Positions 36,097 to 46,158 are shown, counted from the stretch's first letter. The stretch: DNA of 64,000 bases from Paenibacillus tuaregi (GCF_900086655.1 NZ_LT575476.1:391308-455307); one strand, 5' to 3'. Notes: a model not told the origin generated them from the letters alone. Numbers and translations: made by a program.

Positions 36097-36275
36097 ATTT
36101 ATTTTCTCCTATTAATTCGAAGTTTTGTAATGTTTATGTTCAACTTTGCCAGCTTATGAGGTTGCTGTTGGCTTGCAAGCCCTCACTGCGTTTATAACCA
36201 CACCGTGAGTAACCATGGTTTCTCTTTTACTGGCATAGACATACAATAATGGATAAACTAAACTTATGTAAGTAG

Positions 36276-36309
36276 GCACTTTAAAGTGTCCTGGGAACTT
36301 TCAAGTGCA
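36276..36309 (+). promoter_or_regulatory. Two palindromic operator-like sites
   Basis: ACTTTAAAGT (within the perfect palindrome CACTTTAAAGTG, 36277-36288) and ACTTTCAAGT (36297-36306) sit 19 bp apart, just upstream of the HxlR ribosome binding site. Paired ACTT-type half-sites are typical of HxlR-family operators, suggesting autoregulation and control of the divergent lactonase gene. Confidence 0.5.
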
Positions 36310-36324
36310 TAGGAGGGCAGTCAT

Positions 36325-36702
36325 TTGACATCTTCGGCCAAAATAAAACAACCCGACATCTCTTTGACGATTTGCGGTTATAGCAGAGTTCTCGAAATCA
36401 TCTCCAATAAATGGACGGCACTCGTCATTTATGCATTGGAAAACGGAAGCATTCGATACGGGGAAATGGAAAGAAGAATCGAAGGTATTTCAAAAAAAAT
36501 GCTCACTCAAACATTGCGTAAGCTGGAATGGAATGGGCTGGTCCAACGCCATATCACACCAACCGTGCCCCCAGCTGTCGAATACTCGCTTACTCCTTTG
36601 GGGGAAAGCTTGCTCCAGCCGATGAGAGAACTAAGACAGTGGGGTAGGGAGAATTACTGGTCTGTCGAAGAGGCAAGAGCCAATTATGATCTAAGAAAAT
36701 AA
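36325..36702 (+). CDS. HxlR family transcriptional regulator
   Basis: TTG start after AGGAGGG. The 125-aa winged-helix protein has SNKWTALVIYALENGSIRYGEMERRI then MLTQTLRKLEWNGLV and EYSLTPLGESL, the HxlR/YodB pattern. Only one Cys, in ICGYSR, is present near the N-terminus, the position used for redox or electrophile sensing in YodB-like members. Divergent from the lactonase-like gene, its probable target. Confidence 0.87.
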   Translation: MTSSAKIKQPDISLTICGYSRVLEIISNKWTALVIYALENGSIRYGEMERRIEGISKKMLTQTLRKLEWNGLVQRHITPTVPPAVEYSLTPLGESLLQPMRELRQWGRENYWSVEEARANYDLRK

Positions 36703-36883
36703 GGCTACCATCATCCCGGCAGCGTCATCTTTGTGTTAACTGTACCCTTCAACGTCGCCACGTAAGTCTAATAATTTATTTTTATAAGACAGCAGCCCAA
36801 CTCATTTTCCAGTAAAGTGAAACCTTTAGAGAGAAATATCTGTCAGGTATGTGTAAGATATTCCAAATCTGAAGGAGAGTTGG

Positions 36884-37867
36884 ATGAATATGTCTTCGTA
36901 TAAGAAAGCTGCCACTGCTGCCGTACTCGGACTCAGTTTGTTAGGAGGAGCTGCTGTCGGATCGGCTCAAGCTTCAAGTATATCGTTCAAGGATGTGTCC
37001 AAAAGCTATTGGGGTTATTCCAGCATCCGTTGGGGAGCTCAGAACAAGCTGATAACCGGGTACCCTGACGGTACATTCAAGCCGAATAGGGCGGTGGATG
37101 GGAACGAGTTCCTGGCCATGCTGATCCGGGCTTATCATCCGGCTGATCTGAAGGAGGGCAAGGGCACGGGAAACTGGGCGTCTGCCTATCTCGGCTATGC
37201 CAAGAAACTGGGCTGGAAGACTGCAAGCACTGGCGCGGGATTTACTAGGGCTGAAGCAGCCGTCTATCTGGCAAATGCCACCGGTCACAACTACAGCACA
37301 GAGGATTCAATCTTGTATCTGATGGATCAGGGATTAATACAGGGCAAAAGCGGTCTAAGCCTGTCCGGTTATCAGCAGCAGGACAAAGTGACAAGGACAG
37401 AGGCACTTGCGCTTATCCAACGTCTGAAGGGGAAGATCAGCAAGCTGAAGGCTGTTTCCTCAACCCGGCAGTCATACCTGGTGGAAAATCTCCAATATAG
37501 AAATGACAAGTATGGCTTCACCCTAAAGCTTCCTAAAAGCTGGGCTGACAAATATGAAGTTCGAGAAACGGTGGGGAAAGACGGCTACGCAAGCTTAGAC
37601 TTTATCAGCAAGGCTGCGAAGAAGTCCGCTTCAGGCATTGTATTCACGATCGGAATCTGGCCGGAGAAGGACTGGAAAGCGAGCGAGAAAGAGATCAAGG
37701 GACAGATTCCGATCTGGCAGCTTGCGGGGAAGGGCGGTAAGGTCTATGCGCTTCATACTCCAACCGATGTGCAGGTTCTGCCTGATGATGCCAAGGTTAA
37801 GAAAGAATACGATCTGTTATTCGCAGGAGTGAAGAAGCTGAAGAGCACCTTTAATTTTACAAAATAA
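36884..37867 (+). CDS. Secreted SLH-domain protein
   Basis: The 327-aa product has a signal peptide ending ...SAQASS and two S-layer-homology-like modules, the first ISFKDVSKSYWGYSSIRWGAQNKLITGYPDGTFKP (quoted by parts: residues 33-67). The C-terminal ~130 residues are a compact domain starting at DKYGFTLKLPKSW. SLH modules anchor proteins to cell-wall polysaccharide. Function of the C-terminal domain unknown. Confidence 0.78.
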   Translation: MNMSSYKKAATAAVLGLSLLGGAAVGSAQASSISFKDVSKSYWGYSSIRWGAQNKLITGYPDGTFKPNRAVDGNEFLAMLIRAYHPADLKEGKGTGNWASAYLGYAKKLGWKTASTGAGFTRAEAAVYLANATGHNYSTEDSILYLMDQGLIQGKSGLSLSGYQQQDKVTRTEALALIQRLKGKISKLKAVSSTRQSYLVENLQYRNDKYGFTLKLPKSWADKYEVRETVGKDGYASLDFISKAAKKSASGIVFTIGIWPEKDWKASEKEIKGQIPIWQLAGKGGKVYALHTPTDVQVLPDDAKVKKEYDLLFAGVKKLKSTFNFTK

Positions 37868-37924
37868 AAAGACACTTCTGAGTGTGCGCCTGCATAACAG
37901 GCTGAGCTCAGAAGTGTCTTTGTT
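37866..37924. terminator. Strong hairpin terminator
   Basis: AAAGACACTTCTGAG pairs perfectly with CTCAGAAGTGTCTTT across a 24-base loop. It follows the SLH gene directly and, read in reverse, could stop the minus-strand asparaginase transcript. Confidence 0.75.
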
Positions 37925-38038
37925 TGTAAGCGGAAGTGCAGCATAGCTTTGTGTTTTGAACAGCATGCTGTGAATTTCACCGATATCTGAAAGCAGGCCC
38001 AACTACCTGTGAGCAGTATTCAGTGGGACCAGCAGCAG

Positions 38039-39046
38039 CTATGCCTTATGAAGTGTAAAGACAGGCTCGATCCGGCCAACGGTCTCGCCCAAATGATTGC
38101 GGACCACTGGGGTTAAATGGGCATCCAAAAGCTGCTGTTCCCCGGATGCCAGCACCCCGAGCTGACGCAGCACTTCCAAGGCGGCCGGATATGCGGCCCG
38201 GCTGTTCCCGTCATCAATCTTCAGGGCAATTCCAATGCCCTGGTTGAGCAGGGCCGTGCAATGAACCCCTTCCGCGCCAACCTTGGCGATCACTTTGCCG
38301 CCGAGCACCCGGGTGACATCGGAATCGTACTCGCCCGTTCCGCTGACCATTTCCGGGTGGGCGACCATGGCCCCCGTCACCCGCTTTATAGCGGAGGCTC
38401 GTTCGGGGGCAAGCGTACTGGGATCACCAAGCTGTGCATAGGCGGCAGCCAGCCGGTTCAGGGGCAGCATCAATGTGGGGATGCCGCATCCATCCACAGC
38501 TGAGGAGATTTCATCCTCCTGAACCCCGGCTAGTTCCCTAAGCATCTCTCTCACCCGGAGCTGGACCGGATGGTCCGGGTTCCGGTACAGATGCGGGTTG
38601 CTTCCCATGTATTTCGCCAAGGCCAGGAGACCGGCATGATTGCCGGAGCAGTTGTTATGAATAGGGGACGGGTGTCCCCCGCTGCGGAGCAGCTCTTCAT
38701 AGGTTGACTTCATATAAGGGGTTTGCACTCCGCAGGTCAGGGCCTCCTCGGTGAATCCCAGCTTGTCCAGAATACTATGCACCGTCCTGGTATGCATGGG
38801 TTCCCCATTATGGGAACCGCAGCATACTGCGAGCTCAAGCTCATTAAGCCCGTAATGATCCGCTGCGCCGGATTCCACCAAAGGTACAGCCTGGATAGGC
38901 TTAAAGGCGGAGCGGGCATACAGGGATCTGCCCGGATCGCCTACCGAGTACAACAGATTTCCTTGCAGATCGACTACCGCAATGGAACCGCGGTGAACAC
39001 TTTCGAGGTTAGCCCCCCGGCTAACCGTTACCAAAACCTCACTCAT
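38039..39046 (-). CDS. Asparaginase II-type hydrolase
   Basis: The 335-aa protein matches the Asparaginase_II family (not the bacterial AnsA/B type): SVHRGSIAVVD near residue 18, SLYARSAFKPIQAVPLVESG, HNNCSGNHAGLLALA and AVDGCGIPTLMLPL. It starts two bases after the cyanophycin synthetase stop with its ribosome binding site (GGGGGG) inside that gene, so it is translationally coupled. In a cyanophycin operon it may act on Asp-Arg products or on asparagine; the substrate is inferred. Confidence 0.82.
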   Translation of the reverse strand: MSEVLVTVSRGANLESVHRGSIAVVDLQGNLLYSVGDPGRSLYARSAFKPIQAVPLVESGAADHYGLNELELAVCCGSHNGEPMHTRTVHSILDKLGFTEEALTCGVQTPYMKSTYEELLRSGGHPSPIHNNCSGNHAGLLALAKYMGSNPHLYRNPDHPVQLRVREMLRELAGVQEDEISSAVDGCGIPTLMLPLNRLAAAYAQLGDPSTLAPERASAIKRVTGAMVAHPEMVSGTGEYDSDVTRVLGGKVIAKVGAEGVHCTALLNQGIGIALKIDDGNSRAAYPAALEVLRQLGVLASGEQQLLDAHLTPVVRNHLGETVGRIEPVFTLHKA

Positions 39047-39048
39047 GC

Positions 39049-41772
39049 CTAAACCCCCCGCTTAGTAGGCAGAAAGCGTTCCTCTCCCTGCGCTGGTCTG
39101 TATCGCTGCACCTTATGGCGGAAGAGCGTTGAGGTCTTTGGCTTGGCTTGCTCTACTGCCCCCGGTTGGCTGATGTCAGTCAGGAACCGCTCAACATGAT
39201 CGAAATTGTCGTGCAGCACGAGAAGGAGATCACCGGGCTCTGTCAGCAGCCAAGCCGCATGGCAGGCCTCATATTCATCCGGGACAATCCGGATTGCGGA
39301 TGTCTCCATGCCGCTCTGTAATGCGGCTTCACGGAGCAAGCCAGCCGCCTCAAGAGGCTTCCTGCCCCGAAGGTTGCCATCCTCCTTGATGACGAACAGG
39401 TCCGAGTTCTCGGCAATCAGCCTGCCCATCTCACCGATCGCTTCATCCGGACGGTCGCCGGCCGCTGAGGCCGCTGTAATCAGGCGGTTCACGCCCATCT
39501 GCGACAGCGTGTCGTAGATGGCCTTAACACCAGCCGGATTGTGGGCATAATCGGCGATTACATAACGCCCGTCGATCATGGACAGATTGAAACGTCCGCG
39601 GTTCATTTTCATATCCGGGAAGAAGGTAATGATGCTGCTGCGCAGTTCAGCAATGGACTTTCCTAGAGCGTGAGCTGCCGCCAGTGCGGCAAGCGCATTC
39701 GCAATATTATGACGGGCGAATCCGTTGATGGTGATCGGGATATCCTTGATCGGAAGGAATCTCCACGTATGTCCTTCAGAAGAGCAGACCAGCCAATCAT
39801 GATCGGCATACCAGGCCGTGCCTCCTGCCTGGATCGCCTGTTGAATCAGCTTGTTGCCCGCATTCAGCGAGAAGTAGACGACCTTGCCATCGGTGTGTTC
39901 GGCCATCGCGGCACAGCCCTCATCGTCCGCGTTAAGGACACAGGTTCCACCGGGTAGAACCACTTCTGGAATTAACCGCTTTACCTTGCGCAGGTCTTCT
40001 AGGGTCTCGATGCCATCAAGTCCCAAATGATCCTCGGCCACGTTGGTGACAATCCCGACATCACAGTGGCGGAAGGCAAGTCCTTCACGCAGAATTCCAC
40101 CCCGGGCGGTCTCAAGAACGGCCAGATCCACCTCTGGATGAGACAGGATCTTCCGGGCACTGCCTGGCCCGCTGCAGTCACCGGTGTCGATGCAGGTGTC
40201 GTCAATCCAGACTCCGTCGGAATGGGTAAGTCCGATCCGGCGGTTCTCCTGCTTAAGCAGATGGGCGGCTAGCCGGGCTGTGGTTGTTTTGCCATTCGTT
40301 CCGGTGACAGCCACGATGGGAATCGCGGATTCTTCCCGGGATTTGAATAAATAGTCGACTATCGCTCCACCGGCATCACGGCTGGTTCCTTCGGAAGGAT
40401 AAAGGTGCATCCGGATGCCTGGGGCGGCGTTAACTTCAAGGATGACAGCATGTCCCTCCTCATAGGGTACGGTCACGTCTGGGCTGATCATATCAATCCC
40501 GGCGATATCCAGGCCGATCGTCTGGGCGGCAAGGACAGCCAATCGGCTGTAGGAAGGATGGACCTGATCGGTAACATCTATAGCTGAGCCGCCAGTGGAC
40601 AGGTTTGCATTTCCGATAACCTGGATGGTGTCTCCGAAGGCGGGTATATCCTCCAGGCTGAGATTTCGCTTGGACAGACAGCACCCGGCCAGATCAAGCG
40701 GAATTTTGGTCATAGGCTTCTCATGATCTTCCCCGCGCAGCGGATTGTCATTCTCGGCTTCAATCAACTGACGAATCGTATGAACCCCGTCGCCAGTGAT
40801 GGAGGGAGGAAGCCGTAGGCTGGCTGCCACGAGCTTACCGTCCACTATCAAGAAGCGGTAATCATCTCCGCTGTAATAACGCTCAATAATGAATTGGGTA
40901 TAATCCTTGTGCTCCTCCGTTACATAATCATAGGCGCTTTGCAGCTGCTCCAGATTCAGGAGATGGGTCACTACGCCTTTACCTTGCCGCCCGTCAACAG
41001 GCTTGATCACAACCGGGTATCCGACCTGCTCACCTGCTGCCTGAAGCTCTTCGCGTTTCTCAATCACCACGCCCCCCGGCACCGGAAGCCCCGCGCCTTC
41101 AAGCAGGCTTTTGGTCATCTCTTTGTCACAAGCATTCTCAACCCCAAGGTAAGAGGTCTGGCTGGAGACGGTAGCCTGGACAGATTTTTGTTTTCTGCCG
41201 GTGCCCAGACGAAGGAAGCTATCGTTGCCTACCCGCTGGACAGGGATCTGCCGGGCCAGCGCGGCCTGATAAATCGCCTCTGTGCTGGGCCCCAGCTTGT
41301 TCTCATAGTAGAGCTGGGCTGTCTTGGCAATCAGAGGCTCCGCGTCAATGTGCTCCTTGCCTTCCAGAATGGCTTCAACGATCTCCATAGCGCCATAGAA
41401 GGCCTGAATGCCGGATTCCTTCTCCCGATAATCATAGGTTACATAGTAGATTCCGGGACGGGTCTCGCTCGTAATTGTCTTGCCTCGCTTCACCTGGATG
41501 CCCGCCAAATGCTGAATCTCCAAGGCGATATGTTCAAGGATGTGTCCCATCCAAGTTCCTTCTTCAAGCCGTTCTACGAAACCGCCTGCGTATCCCTTTG
41601 AGCATGTATGCGTTTTCAAACTAGGGAGAACGGTCAGCAGTTTATGGGTGAAGCCGGGAATCATATTTGAGGGTTTATACTCAAGATCCTCCAGATCAAG
41701 CTCAATCCAGATGGTCGGTTTGTAGCTGTGCAGGTTCGGACCGGATAAGTATTTGATTTTATTAATCTTCAT
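39049..41772 (-). CDS. cphA: Cyanophycin synthetase
   Basis: The 907-aa protein has the CphA order: an N-terminal domain, an ATP-grasp ligase (GYPVVIKPVDGRQGKGV, then IIERYYSGDDYRFLIVDG and VILEVNAAPGIRMHLYP) and a C-terminal Mur-ligase-like domain (VAVTGTNGKTTTARL, DYAHNPAGVKAIYD). It polymerises Asp and Arg into cyanophycin, a nitrogen store. Its start overlaps the end of the cyanophycinase gene by 11 bp and AGGAGGAG precedes it. Confidence 0.93.
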   Translation of the reverse strand: MKINKIKYLSGPNLHSYKPTIWIELDLEDLEYKPSNMIPGFTHKLLTVLPSLKTHTCSKGYAGGFVERLEEGTWMGHILEHIALEIQHLAGIQVKRGKTITSETRPGIYYVTYDYREKESGIQAFYGAMEIVEAILEGKEHIDAEPLIAKTAQLYYENKLGPSTEAIYQAALARQIPVQRVGNDSFLRLGTGRKQKSVQATVSSQTSYLGVENACDKEMTKSLLEGAGLPVPGGVVIEKREELQAAGEQVGYPVVIKPVDGRQGKGVVTHLLNLEQLQSAYDYVTEEHKDYTQFIIERYYSGDDYRFLIVDGKLVAASLRLPPSITGDGVHTIRQLIEAENDNPLRGEDHEKPMTKIPLDLAGCCLSKRNLSLEDIPAFGDTIQVIGNANLSTGGSAIDVTDQVHPSYSRLAVLAAQTIGLDIAGIDMISPDVTVPYEEGHAVILEVNAAPGIRMHLYPSEGTSRDAGGAIVDYLFKSREESAIPIVAVTGTNGKTTTARLAAHLLKQENRRIGLTHSDGVWIDDTCIDTGDCSGPGSARKILSHPEVDLAVLETARGGILREGLAFRHCDVGIVTNVAEDHLGLDGIETLEDLRKVKRLIPEVVLPGGTCVLNADDEGCAAMAEHTDGKVVYFSLNAGNKLIQQAIQAGGTAWYADHDWLVCSSEGHTWRFLPIKDIPITINGFARHNIANALAALAAAHALGKSIAELRSSIITFFPDMKMNRGRFNLSMIDGRYVIADYAHNPAGVKAIYDTLSQMGVNRLITAASAAGDRPDEAIGEMGRLIAENSDLFVIKEDGNLRGRKPLEAAGLLREAALQSGMETSAIRIVPDEYEACHAAWLLTEPGDLLLVLHDNFDHVERFLTDISQPGAVEQAKPKTSTLFRHKVQRYRPAQGEERFLPTKRGV

Positions 41773-42583
41773 GTTGTTCTCCTCCTGCGGCTTTTATCAG
41801 CTCACGATTGATCAGATCGAAAGTGTAACCTCTGGCTAGGGAGTGAAGCCTCACTCCAGAAATCGTGATGTCATGGTTGTCACCATGTGATGTGGTATCC
41901 ACAAAAGTGAGCTTTTTGCCGTCAAACAAGGTCACAGAGTGTTCTCCAAGCACCTCGAACAACTGGCCCTCCTCTTTTACCCAAATAGCGGTATTCTCGT
42001 CAATTCCAATCCCCATAATTTGAGGATTGTGAGCAATGGCGGTCATGAGCCTTCCGAATCTGGCCCGCTGTGAGAAATGCTGGTCAATGATGGCGTCATC
42101 GACGAAATCAAAACCGGCCCCCATCTCCACAATGGTCTCGTCTTCGATATCTACTGAAGACATAATCATATGTCGGCTCATGACAGCTGCTCCTGCGCTC
42201 GTCCCTGCAATTAGCAGACCATGGTGCTGCCATAGGTCCTTCAATTCAGCATAGAACCGGGTTCCGCCAAGAATACTGGTGAGCCTGACCTGATCCCCTC
42301 CAGTAATGAAGAGGGAACTGCAGCTGCCCAGAAGCTTAGCTGCCTCGGGATCTTCGGCCTTCTCACGTGTATCGATATGGAAGAGGACCGGTTCGGAAGC
42401 CCCAAGCTCCTTGAAAATCCGGGAGTAGGTTCCACCCAGTTCTTCAGGATATTCGGTAGCGGTGGTCAGAATCCCGATGGGTCCTTTCTTTTCCCGGGAA
42501 ATATCGACAAACTTAGTAAGGATCTCCCGCGAATTTTCTTTATCTTCATTCCCGCCAATGATGAGTAAATCGCCCTTCGACAT
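41762..42583 (-). CDS. cphB: Cyanophycinase
   Basis: With the ATG at 42583 (MSKGDLLIIGG) it is 273 aa; a GTG three codons upstream is an alternative. It has the S51-type serine peptidase motif AGTSAGAAVMSRHM (catalytic Ser) and GIGIDENTAIWV. It releases beta-Asp-Arg from cyanophycin in the cytosol. It heads the operon with cphA and the asparaginase, giving synthesis and breakdown in one unit. Confidence 0.9.
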   Translation of the reverse strand: MSKGDLLIIGGNEDKENSREILTKFVDISREKKGPIGILTTATEYPEELGGTYSRIFKELGASEPVLFHIDTREKAEDPEAAKLLGSCSSLFITGGDQVRLTSILGGTRFYAELKDLWQHHGLLIAGTSAGAAVMSRHMIMSSVDIEDETIVEMGAGFDFVDDAIIDQHFSQRARFGRLMTAIAHNPQIMGIGIDENTAIWVKEEGQLFEVLGEHSVTLFDGKKLTFVDTTSHGDNHDITISGVRLHSLARGYTFDLINRELIKAAGGEQHED

Positions 42584-42880
42584 TCTATGCACCAGCCTTT
42601 GATGAAAATGTTCTATATAAGTTGAACTATTGATATACCCGTTGGGCAGCCGTGTGATATGTTTCTTAGGGCTGCTTGCCTAATGGTAATTCTCAAGGTC
42701 AGCTTATATATTTTCATAGATAAATAGATGTTGTGCCTATCATTAACCTTGAACTATTTTGAGTGAACCAAAACTCCTATTTTATGTTGGTTTTACAAAG
42801 AAAGCGCATTCATTTTTCGATTATCTTGTATGATAGAGAGGCAACATATTTTCCCAAATCAGAGGAGGAATAAATGACGT

Positions 42881-45800
42881 ATGAACAACAATTGGAGAAA
42901 AAGGCTGCTCAGTGTTACCTTGGCCTGCACGCTCGCATTAAGTGGAGCGGCTGTACTCCTGCCGCAGGCAGCGGTGGCCGGAACGGTACCTGCGCAGGCA
43001 GCTGATCTTGATGCTGGCCAAGTTCAAGTTCAAGATCCTGTAGAAACTCCAGTCACTGCCCAGGATAGCTCAGCTAGACCGGGTACTTCTGAGAGTGGAG
43101 CGGTTGCCGAAGAAGGGGCGGGGAAGACGGATTCCAGGTTAGACCTGAGCACAGCGGCAGTCCCGCTTCCGAATGGGCAGGGCAAGAAGGTGCTGTTCGA
43201 CAACGCCCATGCCCAGACTGCCGGTGCGGCGGATTGGGTTATTGACGGCGCATTCTCTGATTTTGCCAATGGATTGAGAAGTGATGGATTTACCGTGGAT
43301 GCGTTGGAAAGATCTATGCCTTATACCTTCGGGGAGCAGGCCGTTACTTATGATAAATTGAAGAATTATGATGTATTTGTTATCGGAGAAGCAAATATTC
43401 CATATAAGAAATCGGAGCAAGAAGCGCTGCTTCAGTTCGTACGTGAAGGCGGCGGGGTGTTCTTCATTGCCGACCATTATAATGCGGACCGAAACAAGAA
43501 CCGCTGGGACTCTTCCGAGGTATTCAATGGCTACCGGCGCGGTGCCTGGAGCAATCCGGCCAAGGGCATGAATGCCGAGGAAGCCTCATCCCCGGCGATG
43601 CAGGGAATTGAAAGCTCCGACTGGCTGGCGGACAATTTTGGCCTGCGTTTTCGCTATAATGCGCTGGGTGATGTCAACGCCAATGATATTGTCACCCCAG
43701 ACCAGTCCTTTGGCATAACCCAAGGGGTTGCCCGGGTGGCGGTTCATGCCGGCTCTACTCTGGCTATCCTGGACCCACAGAAGGCCAAGGGGCTTGTATA
43801 TGTCCCAACGGGTGTCCCAGCTTGGGGCAATGCAGTGGACAGCGGCGTATACAATGGAGGCGGACGTGCGGAGGGGCCTTTTGCGGCAATCTCCAAGCTG
43901 GGCCTGGGCAAGGCCGCTTTTATCGGGGACTCCTCACCTGTAGAAGATGCCTCGCCGAAGTACGTGCGCGAGGAGAACGGCAAATCCAAAACCACTTATG
44001 ACGGGTTTAAGGAAGTGGACGATGCCACCTTCCTGGTTCAGACCGTGGAGTGGCTTGCCAATAAGGAGAGCTACACGAGTCTAGGGGAAGTGCCGGGATT
44101 AACGCTTGACAAGCCTACACAGCTCCTGCCTTTCGAGAATCCGGCCGATTCCACGGAGCCCAAGCCGGAGCCATGGGCTGCTCCGGAAGCCGGTTACAAA
44201 TGGTATGATCCATCCACATTCAAGCCGGGTTCTTACGGTTCATCCAAAATTCCTGATCCGAAGCCGGTCTACGGGTTCGTGAAGCAGAAGCAGCTGCCGA
44301 GCGAGCAGGAGTTCCAAATCCGCGTAACTGCGGATGGCCTGACACCGGGTCAGGTGCTGTCCGACCTGAAGGTGGGAATCTATCTGGCTGGAGGCCAGCA
44401 GATTGCCAGATTTAAGAATGCAAACGGAACCTGGTCTGATTATAATTACAGCCCGCCGTTCAGCTTGACAGGCAATGCGTCCGGTCATGCCGCAATGGAG
44501 CTTACAGTACAAATGAAGCCTGGTTCCCTGGGCGCAGCCAGCTTGAGATTGAAGCAGGGCAGCACTAATGTTATAACTGAAGCGGTTACGATTGCCAATG
44601 TGCCGGCTGAGCCGCTGCCCGGCGACCATCCTCAGGTACCAACGGTTGTTCCGGTTGCTGATGCCCGGCAAGCTGCAGATGGCACTGTGGTCACGGTAGA
44701 AGGTGTCATTACTACAGAGCCGGGCCTGTTCGGAGGCCAGGGGTTCTATCTGCAGGACAGCAGCGGCGGGATTTATGTGTTCCAGAATGCCTCCGGCTAT
44801 CACGCTGGAGACAAGGTCTCGGTCAGCGCATCCAAGACGGTCTACAACGGGGAGATTGAGCTTGAGAATCCGGTTCTAATTGAGAAAAAGGGAACGGCAG
44901 AGCTTCCCGAGCCAGTTATACAAACGGCGTTGTCCGAGAGCAATCAGGGCCAGTTCGTTACCTTGCAGCAGGTGACCATCCAGAACTATAAAACAGCGGC
45001 GCCAGCCGGATCATTTGAGTTCGATGTTTTGTCCTCAAGCGGGGCAGCTACCCATGTGCGGGTGGATGGAAGAACCGGCATAAGTGCTGAGGCGTTTATG
45101 CAGAAGTATCCAGCAGGTACGGTAGTAAATATCTCGGGAATCTCATCGGTCTTCAAAGGCGCTTATCAGTTAAAACCTGTGTCGGAGAAGGATGTGCAGC
45201 CTGCCGATTCGGCTGCTCCTGTGACACAAGTAAGTGCAGGAGACGGTAAGATTGGGGAGGGGCAGTATAATCGGACCGAAGTCACGCTGACTTTTGCCGC
45301 AACGGATGAAGGCACGGGGGTAGCGCGGACGGAGATCAGGGTGAATGGCGGGGAATGGACGCCAGTGAGTGAGCCTGTAACCTTGTCTGAAGAGGGCAGA
45401 TTCAGCATAGAATACCGTTCTGTTGATAAAGCAGGAAACGTGGAGACGGCCAAAGCCATTGTTGTTAATATTGATAAAAAGGGACCTGTCATTACGCTTC
45501 CAGCCGGAACGACATTCTATCAGACGGATGCGGCGCTTCCAAGCGCGCAGGTCGTGGATGCAGTTAGCGGCGTGGCCAAGACGGAATATACCGTAGATGG
45601 CAAATCTGTGGCCGATCCGTCCAGCATTGCCCCGTGGACCCTGCGCCTTGGCAAGCACACACTTAAGGTAACTGCCACGGACAAGGCAGGCAATATCTCC
45701 ACGCAGCTGTTTACACTCACAGAGACGATTGATGTGGATCACTTGGACGAGCTGGTGGATCTGGGAGCATCCAAGAAGTGGATTACCAAGCAAGCGGAAG

Positions 45801-45979
45801 TGAAGAAGCTGCAAAATAAAGTGGTATCGATCCAACAGGCTAAGAGCAAGAAAGAGCAGCTTGTAAGGCTGACAGCGTTCGGGGCTGGGGTAGCAGCCCA
45901 GACAGGCAAGTCGATTGCACCGCAGTACTCTGCGCTGGTGCTTGCGGATCTGATCTATATCGGCAAACAGGCGATCTAG
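42881..45979 (+). CDS. Large secreted multidomain protein
   Basis: The 1032-aa product starts after AGGAGGAA and has a signal peptide (cleaved near ...VAGTVPAQAA). In order: a ThuA/GATase-like module (about 95-400, VLFDNAHAQTAGAADWVIDG and VREGGGVFFIADHYNADRNKN), a linker region, an OB-fold/nucleic-acid-binding-like module (about 590-700, TVVTVEGVITTEPGLFGGQG), a bacterial Ig-like repeat (about 780-885) and a C-terminal helical FIMAH-like domain (about 945-1030). Possibly an extracellular nuclease-associated or surface-binding protein; no nuclease core is evident. Confidence 0.75.
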   Translation: MNNNWRKRLLSVTLACTLALSGAAVLLPQAAVAGTVPAQAADLDAGQVQVQDPVETPVTAQDSSARPGTSESGAVAEEGAGKTDSRLDLSTAAVPLPNGQGKKVLFDNAHAQTAGAADWVIDGAFSDFANGLRSDGFTVDALERSMPYTFGEQAVTYDKLKNYDVFVIGEANIPYKKSEQEALLQFVREGGGVFFIADHYNADRNKNRWDSSEVFNGYRRGAWSNPAKGMNAEEASSPAMQGIESSDWLADNFGLRFRYNALGDVNANDIVTPDQSFGITQGVARVAVHAGSTLAILDPQKAKGLVYVPTGVPAWGNAVDSGVYNGGGRAEGPFAAISKLGLGKAAFIGDSSPVEDASPKYVREENGKSKTTYDGFKEVDDATFLVQTVEWLANKESYTSLGEVPGLTLDKPTQLLPFENPADSTEPKPEPWAAPEAGYKWYDPSTFKPGSYGSSKIPDPKPVYGFVKQKQLPSEQEFQIRVTADGLTPGQVLSDLKVGIYLAGGQQIARFKNANGTWSDYNYSPPFSLTGNASGHAAMELTVQMKPGSLGAASLRLKQGSTNVITEAVTIANVPAEPLPGDHPQVPTVVPVADARQAADGTVVTVEGVITTEPGLFGGQGFYLQDSSGGIYVFQNASGYHAGDKVSVSASKTVYNGEIELENPVLIEKKGTAELPEPVIQTALSESNQGQFVTLQQVTIQNYKTAAPAGSFEFDVLSSSGAATHVRVDGRTGISAEAFMQKYPAGTVVNISGISSVFKGAYQLKPVSEKDVQPADSAAPVTQVSAGDGKIGEGQYNRTEVTLTFAATDEGTGVARTEIRVNGGEWTPVSEPVTLSEEGRFSIEYRSVDKAGNVETAKAIVVNIDKKGPVITLPAGTTFYQTDAALPSAQVVDAVSGVAKTEYTVDGKSVADPSSIAPWTLRLGKHTLKVTATDKAGNISTQLFTLTETIDVDHLDELVDLGASKKWITKQAEVKKLQNKVVSIQQAKSKKEQLVRLTAFGAGVAAQTGKSIAPQYSALVLADLIYIGKQAI

Positions 45980-46069
45980 CTAGGCGTTATGATGAAGGAT
46001 AGAGAAAGAAACGCTGAATTCCGGCACTGCCCAGTGCCGAGTAGTCTCTGATTTCCAATCGACAATGGT

Positions 46070-46127
46070 AAAATAGATAAGATGAAGGCCCCGGATTCGA
46101 GTCCGGGGCCTTCATCTTATCTATTTT
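46070..46127. terminator. Bidirectional terminator, 58-bp palindrome
   Basis: AAAATAGATAAGATGAAGG CCCCGGA, a 6-base loop, then its exact complement ending CTATTTT; 26-bp arms with no mismatches. It lies between convergent genes and can end both. Confidence 0.85.
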
Positions 46128-46158
46128 ATGATATTTCGAAGATGTTCTACTCTGTCTT

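Noticed and set aside
42799..42812. AAAGCGCATTC as a cre upstream of the 1032-aa secreted protein gene
   Set aside because: Two or more mismatches to the cre consensus and no sugar-related gene nearby.
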